Positions 16,888-24,459 of a stretch of 64,000 bases of DNA are shown one piece after another (positions within the stretch are counted from its first letter, which is position 1; each line of letters begins with the position of its first letter). A model generated the notes under the pieces. The model was not told where the DNA came from. It did no database searches and was given only the letters and a program-made list of their open reading frames with translations. A program made the position numbers and the translations under genes. The DNA comes from PALSA-607 sp036501485 (lineage in GTDB: Bacteria > Actinomycetota > Actinomycetes > Acidothermales > Acidothermaceae): contig DASYAG010000126.1 of assembly GCA_036501485.1 (NCBI GenBank), positions 101,331-165,330 of the forward strand, read 5' to 3'.

Positions 16888-18495
16888 GTGAAGGGGCTGC
16901 GCGGCCTAGCCTTCATTTTTGGCTGCTTCAAGACCAGCGAGTACGGGTCCTGGATCGCCGTCACGATCTACGCCAACCACCGCGGCGGCGTCCGGGAGGC
17001 GGGCGTCGTGCTCGTCGTATCGCTGATACCGGCGACCCTCGCGGCGTTGGGCACCGGCAACTTGCTCGTCAGGTTTCACGCACGCACAGTTCTGGCGTGG
17101 GGAATGGTCGTTCAAGCCGCCAGTCTCGCCGCGATCGCATTGTTCATCGGTCAAGGTGCGCCGGTGTTGGTGACCTACGCAGCCGCAGTTGTAGCCGCAA
17201 CGGCGATGGTCACCAGCCGACCCGCGATCTCCGCACTACTGCCAGTCCTGACACCCGACGCCCGCAGCATCACCCGCGCGCACGTCTTACTCGGCTGGCT
17301 CGATGGGGTGGCAACACTGGTCGGCCCCGCAACGACCGCGGTGTGCTTGTTGGTCGCAAACTTTCCGGTGGCCTTCCTCGCTTTCGCAGTGATCGCAGGT
17401 TTCGCTGCGCTACTCGCATTTCTGCTACCTCCCGGCGGGGAAGTCGAGTTACTGGAAGACGACGAGCCGCTCAAGCTCTTCGGTGCCTTACGACTGATCG
17501 CGAAGGCGCCCGGACCTCGCGCAGCCCTGTCCTTGCTCACTGCTCAGGGCTTGCTCCTCGGCTGCCTCGATTTGCTCATCGTTGCCATCCCCGACCGCAC
17601 ACACGGCAGTGTGGCCAGTGCAGGCTGGTACGGCACCGCGCTTGGCGCCGGCGCGATATTAGGCGGGACGGCGTCGGTGCTGCTCATCGGTCGCCGGCGG
17701 CTTTGGCCAGCGGCAATCGCCTCGGCCATCGTCTCCGGCGGCACCGTTGCGGTACTGTGCGCGACAATGTCGCCGGTCGCCGCGGGCGCCGTATTCGTCG
17801 CCATCGGCGCCGCTGCCGCGATCATGTTGGTCGCTTGCCGAGCCACGCTCCAGCGCCTTACTGAACTGCGGCTTGTCGGTCATGTTTTCGCTGCTGCAGA
17901 AGCGTTGGAGTCAGCGATGCTGCTCGCGGGCGCACTGCTCGTGCCAGCCCTCGTCAGCGCCATTGGAATCAACGGCACCTGTTTGGCTATTGCGGGGATT
18001 CTGCTCGCGGCGGCAATCGTCGTGCTGCGACCGCTCGCCACTGCAGAGGGTAATGCCCTCGGCGCCTTTGAACGCGTCGCCGCACTGCGAGAGGTCGCGA
18101 CGCTGGCCCATCTCGGAGCCGCGATGCTCGAGTCGCTCGGACGCGCGGCGCTACCGCACACGTTCGCTGCGGGCAGCGCATTAATGTCGCAAGGCGAGCC
18201 CGGCGACGTCTACCAGGTCATCGTGACCGGTCACGTCGACATCAGTCAGGACGGAGCGGTCATTAATCATCTCGGCCCCGGCAACGGTGTGGGCGAACTC
18301 GCGTTGCTGTTCCCGACCCCGCGCACCGCGACGGTCACGGCCACCGACGAGGTCAACACCCTCAGCCTCGACCGCGAAACCTTCCTGCTGGCCCTCACCC
18401 AACAGCCGCCCCCGACGTCCGTCTACGCACTGATGCAGTCACGCATCGCGAAGCCACTTGCTACCGCGGCGCCGATCGCGCCGCCGCCACCGTAG
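16888..18495 (+). CDS. MFS-type membrane protein fused to a cyclic-nucleotide-binding domain
   Basis: A 535-residue protein. Residues 1 to about 380 form ten to twelve membrane helices in an MFS-like arrangement. Residues about 400-520 form a CAP/PKA-type cNBD: YQVIVTGHVDIS, then the phosphate-binding cassette GVGELALLFPTPRTATVTATDE, in which GEL and PRTA match the sugar/phosphate-contacting residues of true cNMP binders. A Pro-rich tail ends the protein. The GTG at 16888 was used. The aldo/keto reductase follows after 3 bases, so the two are likely an operon. Transport substrate and cyclic nucleotide are unknown. Confidence 0.88.
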   Translation: MKGLRGLAFIFGCFKTSEYGSWIAVTIYANHRGGVREAGVVLVVSLIPATLAALGTGNLLVRFHARTVLAWGMVVQAASLAAIALFIGQGAPVLVTYAAAVVAATAMVTSRPAISALLPVLTPDARSITRAHVLLGWLDGVATLVGPATTAVCLLVANFPVAFLAFAVIAGFAALLAFLLPPGGEVELLEDDEPLKLFGALRLIAKAPGPRAALSLLTAQGLLLGCLDLLIVAIPDRTHGSVASAGWYGTALGAGAILGGTASVLLIGRRRLWPAAIASAIVSGGTVAVLCATMSPVAAGAVFVAIGAAAAIMLVACRATLQRLTELRLVGHVFAAAEALESAMLLAGALLVPALVSAIGINGTCLAIAGILLAAAIVVLRPLATAEGNALGAFERVAALREVATLAHLGAAMLESLGRAALPHTFAAGSALMSQGEPGDVYQVIVTGHVDISQDGAVINHLGPGNGVGELALLFPTPRTATVTATDEVNTLSLDRETFLLALTQQPPPTSVYALMQSRIAKPLATAAPIAPPPP

Positions 18496-18498
18496 ACA

Positions 18499-19395
18499 AT
18501 GGCAGTTCGGTCTTCTAGCAACATTGCTGCTCCCGACAGAGATTGGACGACAACCGTGGCCCACGCGCCTTCGCCGACACTGACCCTCAACAGCGGTCTG
18601 CAGATGCCACAGCTGGGCCTGGGCACCTACAGCTTGAACGGCAGACCGGGCACGGATGCAATCATCGCCGCCACCGACATCGGTTACCGATTGTTCGATA
18701 CGGCGTTTCGATACGGCAATGAAGCCGCCGTCGGCGCCGGCGTGAACGCCGCCGGCGTGCCTCGCGAACAGCTGTTCGTCACGACCAAATTTGACGGCGA
18801 GTTTCAAGGCGCGGGCCGCGCGTTGGCTGCTCTGGACGACTCGCTGCAGCGCATGGATCTCGACTACGTCGACTTGCTACTGATCCATTGGCCGCTCCCG
18901 AAGCGCGACCTCTACATCGACACCTGGAAGACGTTCGAGCAATTGCTCGCGGCCGGCAAGACCAAGTCGATCGGTGTGTCGAACTTCAAGCCCGCCCACC
19001 TCGACCGGCTGCGCAAAGACACCGACATCGTGCCGGCCGTTAACCAGATCGAGCTCGACCCAACCCTCGCAAGAGTTGAGGCACGCGCGTACCACGAAGC
19101 GCACGGCATCGTGACGCAAGCATGGAGCCCGCTCGGCGGTCCTGGCGCGTCCGCACTTCGTAATCCGACGATCGTGGAGATAGCTCGTGCGCATGACCGG
19201 ACGCCCGCACAGATCGCCTTGCGCTGGTGTATCGAGATCGGCGTTTCTACCGTGCCGAAGTCCAGCAACGTGGAGCGGATGGCGGAGAACATCGAGATCT
19301 TCGACTTCGCGTTGACGGACGACGACATGGCACGAATCGCGGAACTCGACCAGGGCGAGTCAGCAGCCCAGGACTCCGACCGCATCGGCCACTGA
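18499..19395 (+). CDS. Aldo/keto reductase (2,5-diketo-D-gluconate reductase type)
   Basis: About 298 residues of the AKR fold: QMPQLGLGTYSL, the catalytic Asp-Tyr pair in YRLFDTAFRYGNE, Lys in FVTTKF, His in DLLLIHWPLP, SIGVSNFKPAHLDRL and the cofactor loop STVPKSSNVERMAENIEIFDF. This is the small-substrate/5A-like branch (DkgA, YvgN). ATG 18499 lies 3 bases after the transporter stop; GTG 18556 would remove a non-conserved N-terminal stretch. Physiological substrate unknown. Confidence 0.92.
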   Translation: MAVRSSSNIAAPDRDWTTTVAHAPSPTLTLNSGLQMPQLGLGTYSLNGRPGTDAIIAATDIGYRLFDTAFRYGNEAAVGAGVNAAGVPREQLFVTTKFDGEFQGAGRALAALDDSLQRMDLDYVDLLLIHWPLPKRDLYIDTWKTFEQLLAAGKTKSIGVSNFKPAHLDRLRKDTDIVPAVNQIELDPTLARVEARAYHEAHGIVTQAWSPLGGPGASALRNPTIVEIARAHDRTPAQIALRWCIEIGVSTVPKSSNVERMAENIEIFDFALTDDDMARIAELDQGESAAQDSDRIGH

Positions 19396-19470
19396 GTTGG
19401 CCGAGTGTTCAGTTCGAATTCGACACGGCCGATGAACGGATTCACGCTTCAACGAAGGAGTACCCAGAGC

Positions 19471-20051
19471 GTGCCGACGATCGACGAGATCCTCCACCCG
19501 TATGTAACTACCTACCTCGCTCTGCCGATCGTCACAGACTGGTCCGATGGCTTCCCAGTACGTGAGATCACCGTCGCGCCCGGCGAAGCACTGGCTTTAG
19601 CCGACGCGCTGCGGCGCGGCTTTGCGGACACGAAAATCTGGCCACTCGTCATTGACGGGCTGCCGTCCGATGACACGGCCGCGTCGATTCGGGATGCGAT
19701 CGAACCGGGCGACGAGATCGAAGTTGGGCAGGCGGCGATCAACGCATCGGTTGGCCTAGACCCGCTGAGCCTGTCCGCGTGGGCTTCGGCGGCTGGAACC
19801 AATGCCCACCACCCATCCACCAGGCAGCATTCCTGCGCAGCTTTGCTGAAGGCGCAGGTGCCGAACCCCTGGCGATCAATCACGACACCTTGTGGATCAC
19901 GATGACACGCAAGGTCGACGACCCCGCACAGGCCATTCGGCTGGCTCGCATCTTCGTTCGTTACTGCTATCAACTGATCGATGTGGGTCACGAAGAACTA
20001 GCGGCTGCCCTGCTCGGCGGGCCTAGCACCTGGGCACTGTGGTGTGACTAG
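19471..20051 (+). pseudogene. DUF4253-family protein, frameshifted
   Basis: The first part (GTG 19471 with AAGGAG 11 bases upstream) reads VPTIDEILHPYV...ALADALRRGFADTKIWPLVIDGL. The conserved DUF4253 C-terminus GFGGWNQCPPP...YCYQLIDVGHEELAAALLGGPSTWALWCD lies in a different frame (codons from about 19746 to the stop at 20051). A one-base change near 19735-19765 separates the two; the second frame is open there as RIGWPRPAEPVRVGFGGWN. Either the gene is broken or the assembly has an indel. If read in the first frame only, it ends prematurely at 19905. Family function is unknown. Confidence 0.7.
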
Positions 20052-20083
20052 CCGTGGTGGGACTAGCCGTGGTGGGACTAGCC
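20046..20083. repeat. 15-bp tandem repeat, two copies plus a partial third
   Basis: Unit GACTAGCCGTGGTGG at 20046-20060 and 20061-20075, then 8 bases of a third. The repeat begins within the DUF4253 stop codon and ends 11 bases before the hydrolase start. It keeps a downstream frame open (TSRGG repeats) but is probably untranslated leader. Confidence 0.85.
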
Positions 20084-20094
20084 AGTCAGAGCGG

Positions 20095-20985
20095 ATGTTA
20101 AGTCGGCGCGAACTACTCGCTGCGGCGGCCGGGACCCTCGGGGCAGGCGTGCTATCCGGATGCACGAGCGCTCGCACAGCAGCACGCTCGGTGGTAGGCA
20201 GCTCCGCTGCTTCCTCAACGGCAGCTAAGACAGTGATGACCCGTCATTCCTACGGATCAGACCCATCACAGTTCGGCGATCTCTACCTGCCGACCGGCAC
20301 AGCCCACAATGGTGTGACGGTCGTGCTCCATGGCGGCTTCTGGCTCGCCGAATACGACCTCAGCTATGGCGCTCCGTTGGCCGCCGACCTTGCGTCACGC
20401 GGATATGCGTCGTTCAACCTGGAGTATCGCCGCGTAGGTGACGGTGGCGGCTGGCCCACCACGTTTCAAGACGTTGCAGACGGCATTGACCTACTTGCTT
20501 CCTTGGACGTCGATGCGTCACACGTCGTCGCGATCGGGCACTCGGCCGGAGGTGAACTCGCTGCGTGGGCAGCCGGTCGGTCCAAGCTCCCTGTTTCGGC
20601 GCCAGGCCGTAACCCAAAGGTCAAAGTCACAGCCGTCGTTTCGCAAGCCGGCGTGCTGGATTTCACAACGGCCGCCATCACGGGCGTGGGCGGCACTGCC
20701 GAGGCCGACTTCGTGGGCGGTACACCGGCGCAAGTGCCGCAGCGCTACGCCGTTGCGGACCCGATCAAGCAGGTTCCTTTGTCGGCGCCGGTGTTATGCG
20801 TGCACAGTCGCGCTGACCAAGACGTGCCATTCGCACAAAGCGTTTCCTACGTCGCGGCCGCACGAGCGTCCGGTGCGGTTGCCAGCTTGACCGAAGTCGA
20901 GGGCGACCACTTCACCTTGATCGATCCCACGTCAGCGGCCTGGCGCACCGTCGTCCAGGCGTTGCCTGGGCTTCTTCAGCATTGA
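20095..20985 (+). CDS. Alpha/beta hydrolase, Tat-exported lipoprotein
   Basis: About 296 residues from ATG 20095. The N-terminus MLSRRELLAAAAGTLGAG followed by LSGC is a twin-arginine signal ending in a lipobox, so the enzyme is probably exported folded and lipid-anchored. The hydrolase core shows the oxyanion segment VVLHGGFW, the nucleophile elbow GHSAGG (Ser), Asp in SRADQDVPF and His in EGDHFTLID. This pattern resembles carboxylesterase/feruloyl-esterase-like (BD-FAE) hydrolases. Substrate unknown. An earlier GTG at 20044 would translate the tandem repeat and is less likely. Confidence 0.88.
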   Translation: MLSRRELLAAAAGTLGAGVLSGCTSARTAARSVVGSSAASSTAAKTVMTRHSYGSDPSQFGDLYLPTGTAHNGVTVVLHGGFWLAEYDLSYGAPLAADLASRGYASFNLEYRRVGDGGGWPTTFQDVADGIDLLASLDVDASHVVAIGHSAGGELAAWAAGRSKLPVSAPGRNPKVKVTAVVSQAGVLDFTTAAITGVGGTAEADFVGGTPAQVPQRYAVADPIKQVPLSAPVLCVHSRADQDVPFAQSVSYVAAARASGAVASLTEVEGDHFTLIDPTSAAWRTVVQALPGLLQH

Positions 20986-21001
20986 CTCGAGACGTTGCTA
21001 A

Positions 21002-21673
21002 TCAAAGCCAGTCGCCGGCCATTTCTAGTACCGCTGTGGCGACGGCGTTCGGGTCGCTCAGCATGTGCAGATGCCCGCCAGAGAGGTGAACAGTCGGCCA
21101 ACCGTGCGCCTCCGCCTCCGCTACCCCTTTGTCGTAGGGCTGACCGAACCAGATGTAGCCGGCCGGCGACACTGGCCAGTCGGGCGGTGCGGGCGGCAGA
21201 TGCTCGTAGTAAGCCAGTGGCATTCGCGGTTGCTCGGCTTCCACGGCGGCGCGTACATGCGCATCTGGAAACAGTGCAGCTACGTCGGGCTCCGGCCACC
21301 AGGCCGTCCAGGGCGGCAGTAACCCACCGACGGTCGCGAGCTTGCGCAGGAAGTCCGGGGTGGTGTGATGACCGGCTCCGGGCAGCGCCGCGTCGACGAA
21401 CACAACGCCGCGAACTCGCTCGCCGAGCGCCTCAACGACCGACGGTACATAGAGTCCGCCGTTGCTGTGCGGGACAAGGATCACCTGATCGTCCGCCGCC
21501 GAGCGGACGATTGAATCGACCCCTGCCGGCCAATACGGCGGGGCACTTTGTGCGACCGCCAGCAAGCCAGGCACGCGCACCCGCCGTCCCCTGGACTTCA
21601 ATGCGTCGGCGGTCGACTGCCAGGTCATCGGTCCGAGAAACGGACTGTGAATCAAGATGAACGTGGCCGCCAT
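21002..21673 (-). CDS. Alpha/beta fold hydrolase (EstC/salicylate-esterase-like)
   Basis: A 223-residue alpha/beta hydrolase beginning MAATFILIHSPFLGPMTW. It has a nucleophile-type elbow VPHSNGGLYVP (Ser), VFVDAALPG and a C-terminal LSGGHLHMLSDP with the catalytic His. There is no signal peptide, so it is cytoplasmic. It is convergent with the preceding hydrolase (16-base gap). Function not assignable beyond esterase-like. Confidence 0.85.
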   Translation of the reverse strand: MAATFILIHSPFLGPMTWQSTADALKSRGRRVRVPGLLAVAQSAPPYWPAGVDSIVRSAADDQVILVPHSNGGLYVPSVVEALGERVRGVVFVDAALPGAGHHTTPDFLRKLATVGGLLPPWTAWWPEPDVAALFPDAHVRAAVEAEQPRMPLAYYEHLPPAPPDWPVSPAGYIWFGQPYDKGVAEAEAHGWPTVHLSGGHLHMLSDPNAVATAVLEMAGDWL

Positions 21674-21704
21674 CCCGTCAGCATGCCCGGCCGGCTCGCA
21701 GAAG

Positions 21705-22184
21705 TCAGCCAGCGATTATCTGTTCTCGCAAGATGTCGGCGTGACCGCAGTGATGGGCCAGTTCGCGCAGAACCTGCAAGTACACCCAGCGCACGGTGCG
21801 GGGCCCGGTGCGATGACCCGCCACGACAGTGTCCAGCGGAAGGTCGGCCGCGGCCGCCCGAGCCGTCGCGCAGGCCTGCCTGTGGGCTGCCTGAACGTTG
21901 ATAACGGTGTCGTCGCCGGCCAGTTGGAATGATTCCTCTGCGCTATTCACGAGGCCTAGTTCGACACGGGTGACGCCTCCGATGCACTCCTCGAACCACA
22001 CTCGTTGCATCCACGTGACGTGCTTGAGCAGCCCGAGCGGCGTGGTCGCTGAGGGCACGAGCCGCCTGCGGGCCTGCTCGTCGGTAAGGCCGTCGAGTGT
22101 GCGGTCAAGCGCGCTTCGGTACTCCTCGACAAACGCCTCTAGCTGGGTGCGCTCGTCGTCTAGTAGGACGTCGTATGATCCCAT
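21705..22184 (-). CDS. DinB-family protein (DUF664-like)
   Basis: About 159 residues from ATG 22184, which has GGAGG 5 bases upstream. Four-helix DinB/YfiT-like fold with metal-ligand His in LLKHVTWMQRVWFEE, AAHRQAC and LRELAHHCGHADILREQI. Members of this superfamily include mycothiol-dependent isomerases and detoxification enzymes. The specific activity is not visible. Such folds can isomerise maleyl compounds in actinobacteria, but the gene is 8 kb from the homogentisate genes and I do not link them. Confidence 0.88.
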   Translation of the reverse strand: MGSYDVLLDDERTQLEAFVEEYRSALDRTLDGLTDEQARRRLVPSATTPLGLLKHVTWMQRVWFEECIGGVTRVELGLVNSAEESFQLAGDDTVINVQAAHRQACATARAAAADLPLDTVVAGHRTGPRTVRWVYLQVLRELAHHCGHADILREQIIAG

Positions 22185-22231
22185 CAGCACCTCCGAAGGT
22201 TCGGTCGACGAGTGCGGGGAACGATTCCAGG

Positions 22232-23533
22232 TCAGCGCGACCGCACGTCAGCTAGCAAGGCTTCGTCTTCGAGTTCCTCGTCGGCGAGGCTGCGCGGCCA
22301 CCACAAGTGATCGGCTACTCGGATCTCAAGGTGCTGCGCCCGCACGTAGTACAGCGCGCAGCCGACCACGGAGACGAAGCAGATGACGCCGCCGGCAAAC
22401 AGCGCCCAGCGCGGGTCGAACACACCGCCGAGCCAGCCGACCAGTAGCGAGCCGAAGGGCGCACACCCTACGAAGACGGTCGTGTAGAGCGCCATGACAC
22501 GACCCTGTATCTCCGGCGCGGCACTGAGTTGCAACATCGAGTTGCACGATGTTGCGAGCAGGATTCCCGCACCCCCGATGGGCAACAGCAACAGCATGAA
22601 CAAGAGATAGGACGGCGCGAAGCCAGACACCGCGACGAGCACGCTGAACAGCAGGGCGGCGCTGATCAACAGTCGCGCCCGAGGTCGCTGGCGACGCCGG
22701 GCCGCAATAAGTGCGCCCACCAGCGAACCCACCGCCTGCGCAGTCGACAGCAGCCCGTAGCTCCCCGCACCACGGTGAAAGACACCCTGTGCGATGAGGG
22801 CGTTGGTGATCTGAAAGTTGAAGCCGAAGGTCCCGATGAAGCCCATCAGCATGACCGGCAGCAGCAGCTCCGGTCGACTGTGCACATACGAGAGTGCCTC
22901 ACGTAGCTGGCCACGAGTCCGTGCCACCAGCGCCGCAGTGTGCAGGTCGGCTTTCGTCATTGCGAGCATGCTGATGATGACGGCGACATACGAGACGCCG
23001 TTGAGGAAGAATCCTGGCGCCGCGCCGAAAGCTTCGATCAGCACGCCGGCAATCGCCGGGCCGATCATGCGCGACACGTTGAACGCCGCCGAATTAAGAC
23101 TCACGGCATTCTGCAGAACGTCGCGGCCGACCATCTCGATGACGAAGGCCTGTCGGACCGGCATGTCGAGCGCCGAAGCAATGCCGAACAGCAATGCGAT
23201 CACACAGATCGTCGAGAGCCGCATAGTGTGCGTCACGATCAAGACGCCAGACAGCAGCGACATCACTGCCATCGCGCTTTGAGTGATCGTGAGAACAACA
23301 CGCTTCGGATAGCGGTCCCCGAGCATCCCTCCGTACATGCCGAAAGCCAATGCAGGCAGGAATTGCAGCGCGGTCACAACGCCGAGAGCGAAGCTATTGT
23401 CGTGCGTCAGGATGTGGTAAACGAGCCAGTCCTGCGTGACTCGCGCCATCCACGTACCAGTGTTCGAGACCACCTGACCGCTTGCATACAGGCGGTAGTT
23501 GCGTACAGACAGTGCGCGGACCATACCCTTCAA
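22232..23533 (-). CDS. MFS transporter (EntS/MFS_3-like exporter)
   Basis: A 433-residue twelve-helix transporter beginning ALSVRNYRLYASGQVVSNTGTWMARVTQDWLVY, with MYGGMLGDRYPKR between helices 2 and 3 (motif A). This is the MFS_3 drug/siderophore exporter type. The probable TTG start (23531-23533) overlaps the marR stop as TTGA; an ATG three codons later is also possible. It is coupled to the MarR gene upstream and so is probably a MarR-controlled drug or metabolite efflux pump. Confidence 0.92.
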   Translation of the reverse strand: MKGMVRALSVRNYRLYASGQVVSNTGTWMARVTQDWLVYHILTHDNSFALGVVTALQFLPALAFGMYGGMLGDRYPKRVVLTITQSAMAVMSLLSGVLIVTHTMRLSTICVIALLFGIASALDMPVRQAFVIEMVGRDVLQNAVSLNSAAFNVSRMIGPAIAGVLIEAFGAAPGFFLNGVSYVAVIISMLAMTKADLHTAALVARTRGQLREALSYVHSRPELLLPVMLMGFIGTFGFNFQITNALIAQGVFHRGAGSYGLLSTAQAVGSLVGALIAARRRQRPRARLLISAALLFSVLVAVSGFAPSYLLFMLLLLPIGGAGILLATSCNSMLQLSAAPEIQGRVMALYTTVFVGCAPFGSLLVGWLGGVFDPRWALFAGGVICFVSVVGCALYYVRAQHLEIRVADHLWWPRSLADEELEDEALLADVRSR

Positions 23534-23973
23534 GACTGCGCCAGCCGATCGAGCAATGGCGCCACTCGGTGCAAGAGCGCGCGCTCGTCAGCGGTCAGCT
23601 GGTCGAAACGGCCGGCAAGCCATGCATCGCGACGTTTGCGGTCTTCGCGCAGCAGCGCAAGGCCGGCGTCACTGATTGCGATCTGCACCTGACGACGGTC
23701 AGCGGGTGCGGTCACTCGAGTAAGCAGGCCGCGTTCTACCAGCGTTGCCGTCGTCCGCGTCATCGACGGCGGCTGGACCTTCTCGTGCGAGGCAAGCTCG
23801 CCAAGGGTCATCGGGCCGTGCCGTTCGAGAGTTCCAAGAACGGCAAGCTGTGTTGGTGTCGGTCCTTCATCAGAGCGTTCCAGCCGCAGTCGCCGGCTAA
23901 GCCTCATCAGAGACACGCGCAACTCACTGGCGAGCTCGGAGGTCGCGGTAGTCGAGGGCATATTGGTTAGCAT
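23530..23973 (-). CDS. MarR family transcriptional regulator
   Basis: A 147-residue winged-helix regulator: ASELRVSLMRLSRRLRLE, LAVLGTLERHGPMTLGELASHEKVQPPSMTRTTATLVERGLLTR read in parts, and the wing ADRRQVQIAISDAG. It is followed by an MFS exporter in the same transcript, the common repressor-pump layout. An inverted repeat overlapping the start codon (23966-23993) is the likely autoregulatory operator. ATG 23973 was used; ATG 23961 is an alternative. Confidence 0.92.
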   Translation of the reverse strand: MLTNMPSTTATSELASELRVSLMRLSRRLRLERSDEGPTPTQLAVLGTLERHGPMTLGELASHEKVQPPSMTRTTATLVERGLLTRVTAPADRRQVQIAISDAGLALLREDRKRRDAWLAGRFDQLTADERALLHRVAPLLDRLAQS

Positions 23974-23993
23974 AGCTCATTAGCCTTGCTAAC
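23966..23993. promoter_or_regulatory. MarR-type operator candidate
   Basis: Inverted repeat GTTAGCA (23966-23972) / TGCTAAC (23987-23993) with 14 bases between, plus an extra GGTTAGCC at 23994-24001. The left arm overlaps the marR start codon, fitting autorepression of the marR-MFS operon. Binding is inferred. Confidence 0.6.
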
Positions 23994-24147
23994 GGTTAGC
24001 CAAAGCTCACCGTCCCGGCCTCGCCCAGCGCAACCCACCCGCCGTCCCGCTAGGCGAACCTGCACTCCCACAGGTGCGCCCACCTGTTGAGGAGGTCCCG
24101 TACCCCCCTTACGTGATCAACCGACAGGACTGGCGAACGGCGGTAGC

Positions 24148-24459
24148 GTGAGCGGTATGGCCGCGCCGCGTCGTCCCGATCCACCGCCGTTTCAGACGAA
24201 TGAATTCGCGCCGGTCATCGTGGCGACGGGGTTGTGGCTGGTGGCGTTCTTCGTGCTACTTACCCAGCACCACTCACTGGCCAGCCACGGACACGGCTGG
24301 TACGTCTGGGTCGGGCTGAGCGGATTCTTGCTCGGCCTGTGGGGTCTATCGCTGATGTTGCTTCGGCGCCGCGGTATCCAGCGGGCTCAGTCGAGGTCGG
24401 CCTCAGCGAGCAGCAACGACGACGGAACCGCGCCGAGCAGCAACTCGGTCGCCAAGTAG
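24148..24459 (+). CDS. DUF2530 family membrane protein
   Basis: A 103-residue protein with the DUF2530 layout: a Pro-rich N-terminus (RRPDPPPFQTNEFAPVIVATGLW), two membrane helices joined by a short His-rich loop (TQHHSLASHGHGW) and a basic cytoplasmic tail after LLRRRG. GTG 24148 or ATG 24157 may be the start. Its last 73 bases overlap the convergent Hsp90-like gene. Function unknown. Confidence 0.85.
   Translation: MSGMAAPRRPDPPPFQTNEFAPVIVATGLWLVAFFVLLTQHHSLASHGHGWYVWVGLSGFLLGLWGLSLMLLRRRGIQRAQSRSASASSNDDGTAPSSNSVAK

Noticed and set aside
24070..24087. Inverted repeat ACAGGTG/CACCTGT before the DUF2530 gene
   Set aside because: A 7-bp stem with no T-run and no gene ending nearby on the plus strand; too weak to call as a terminator or operator.
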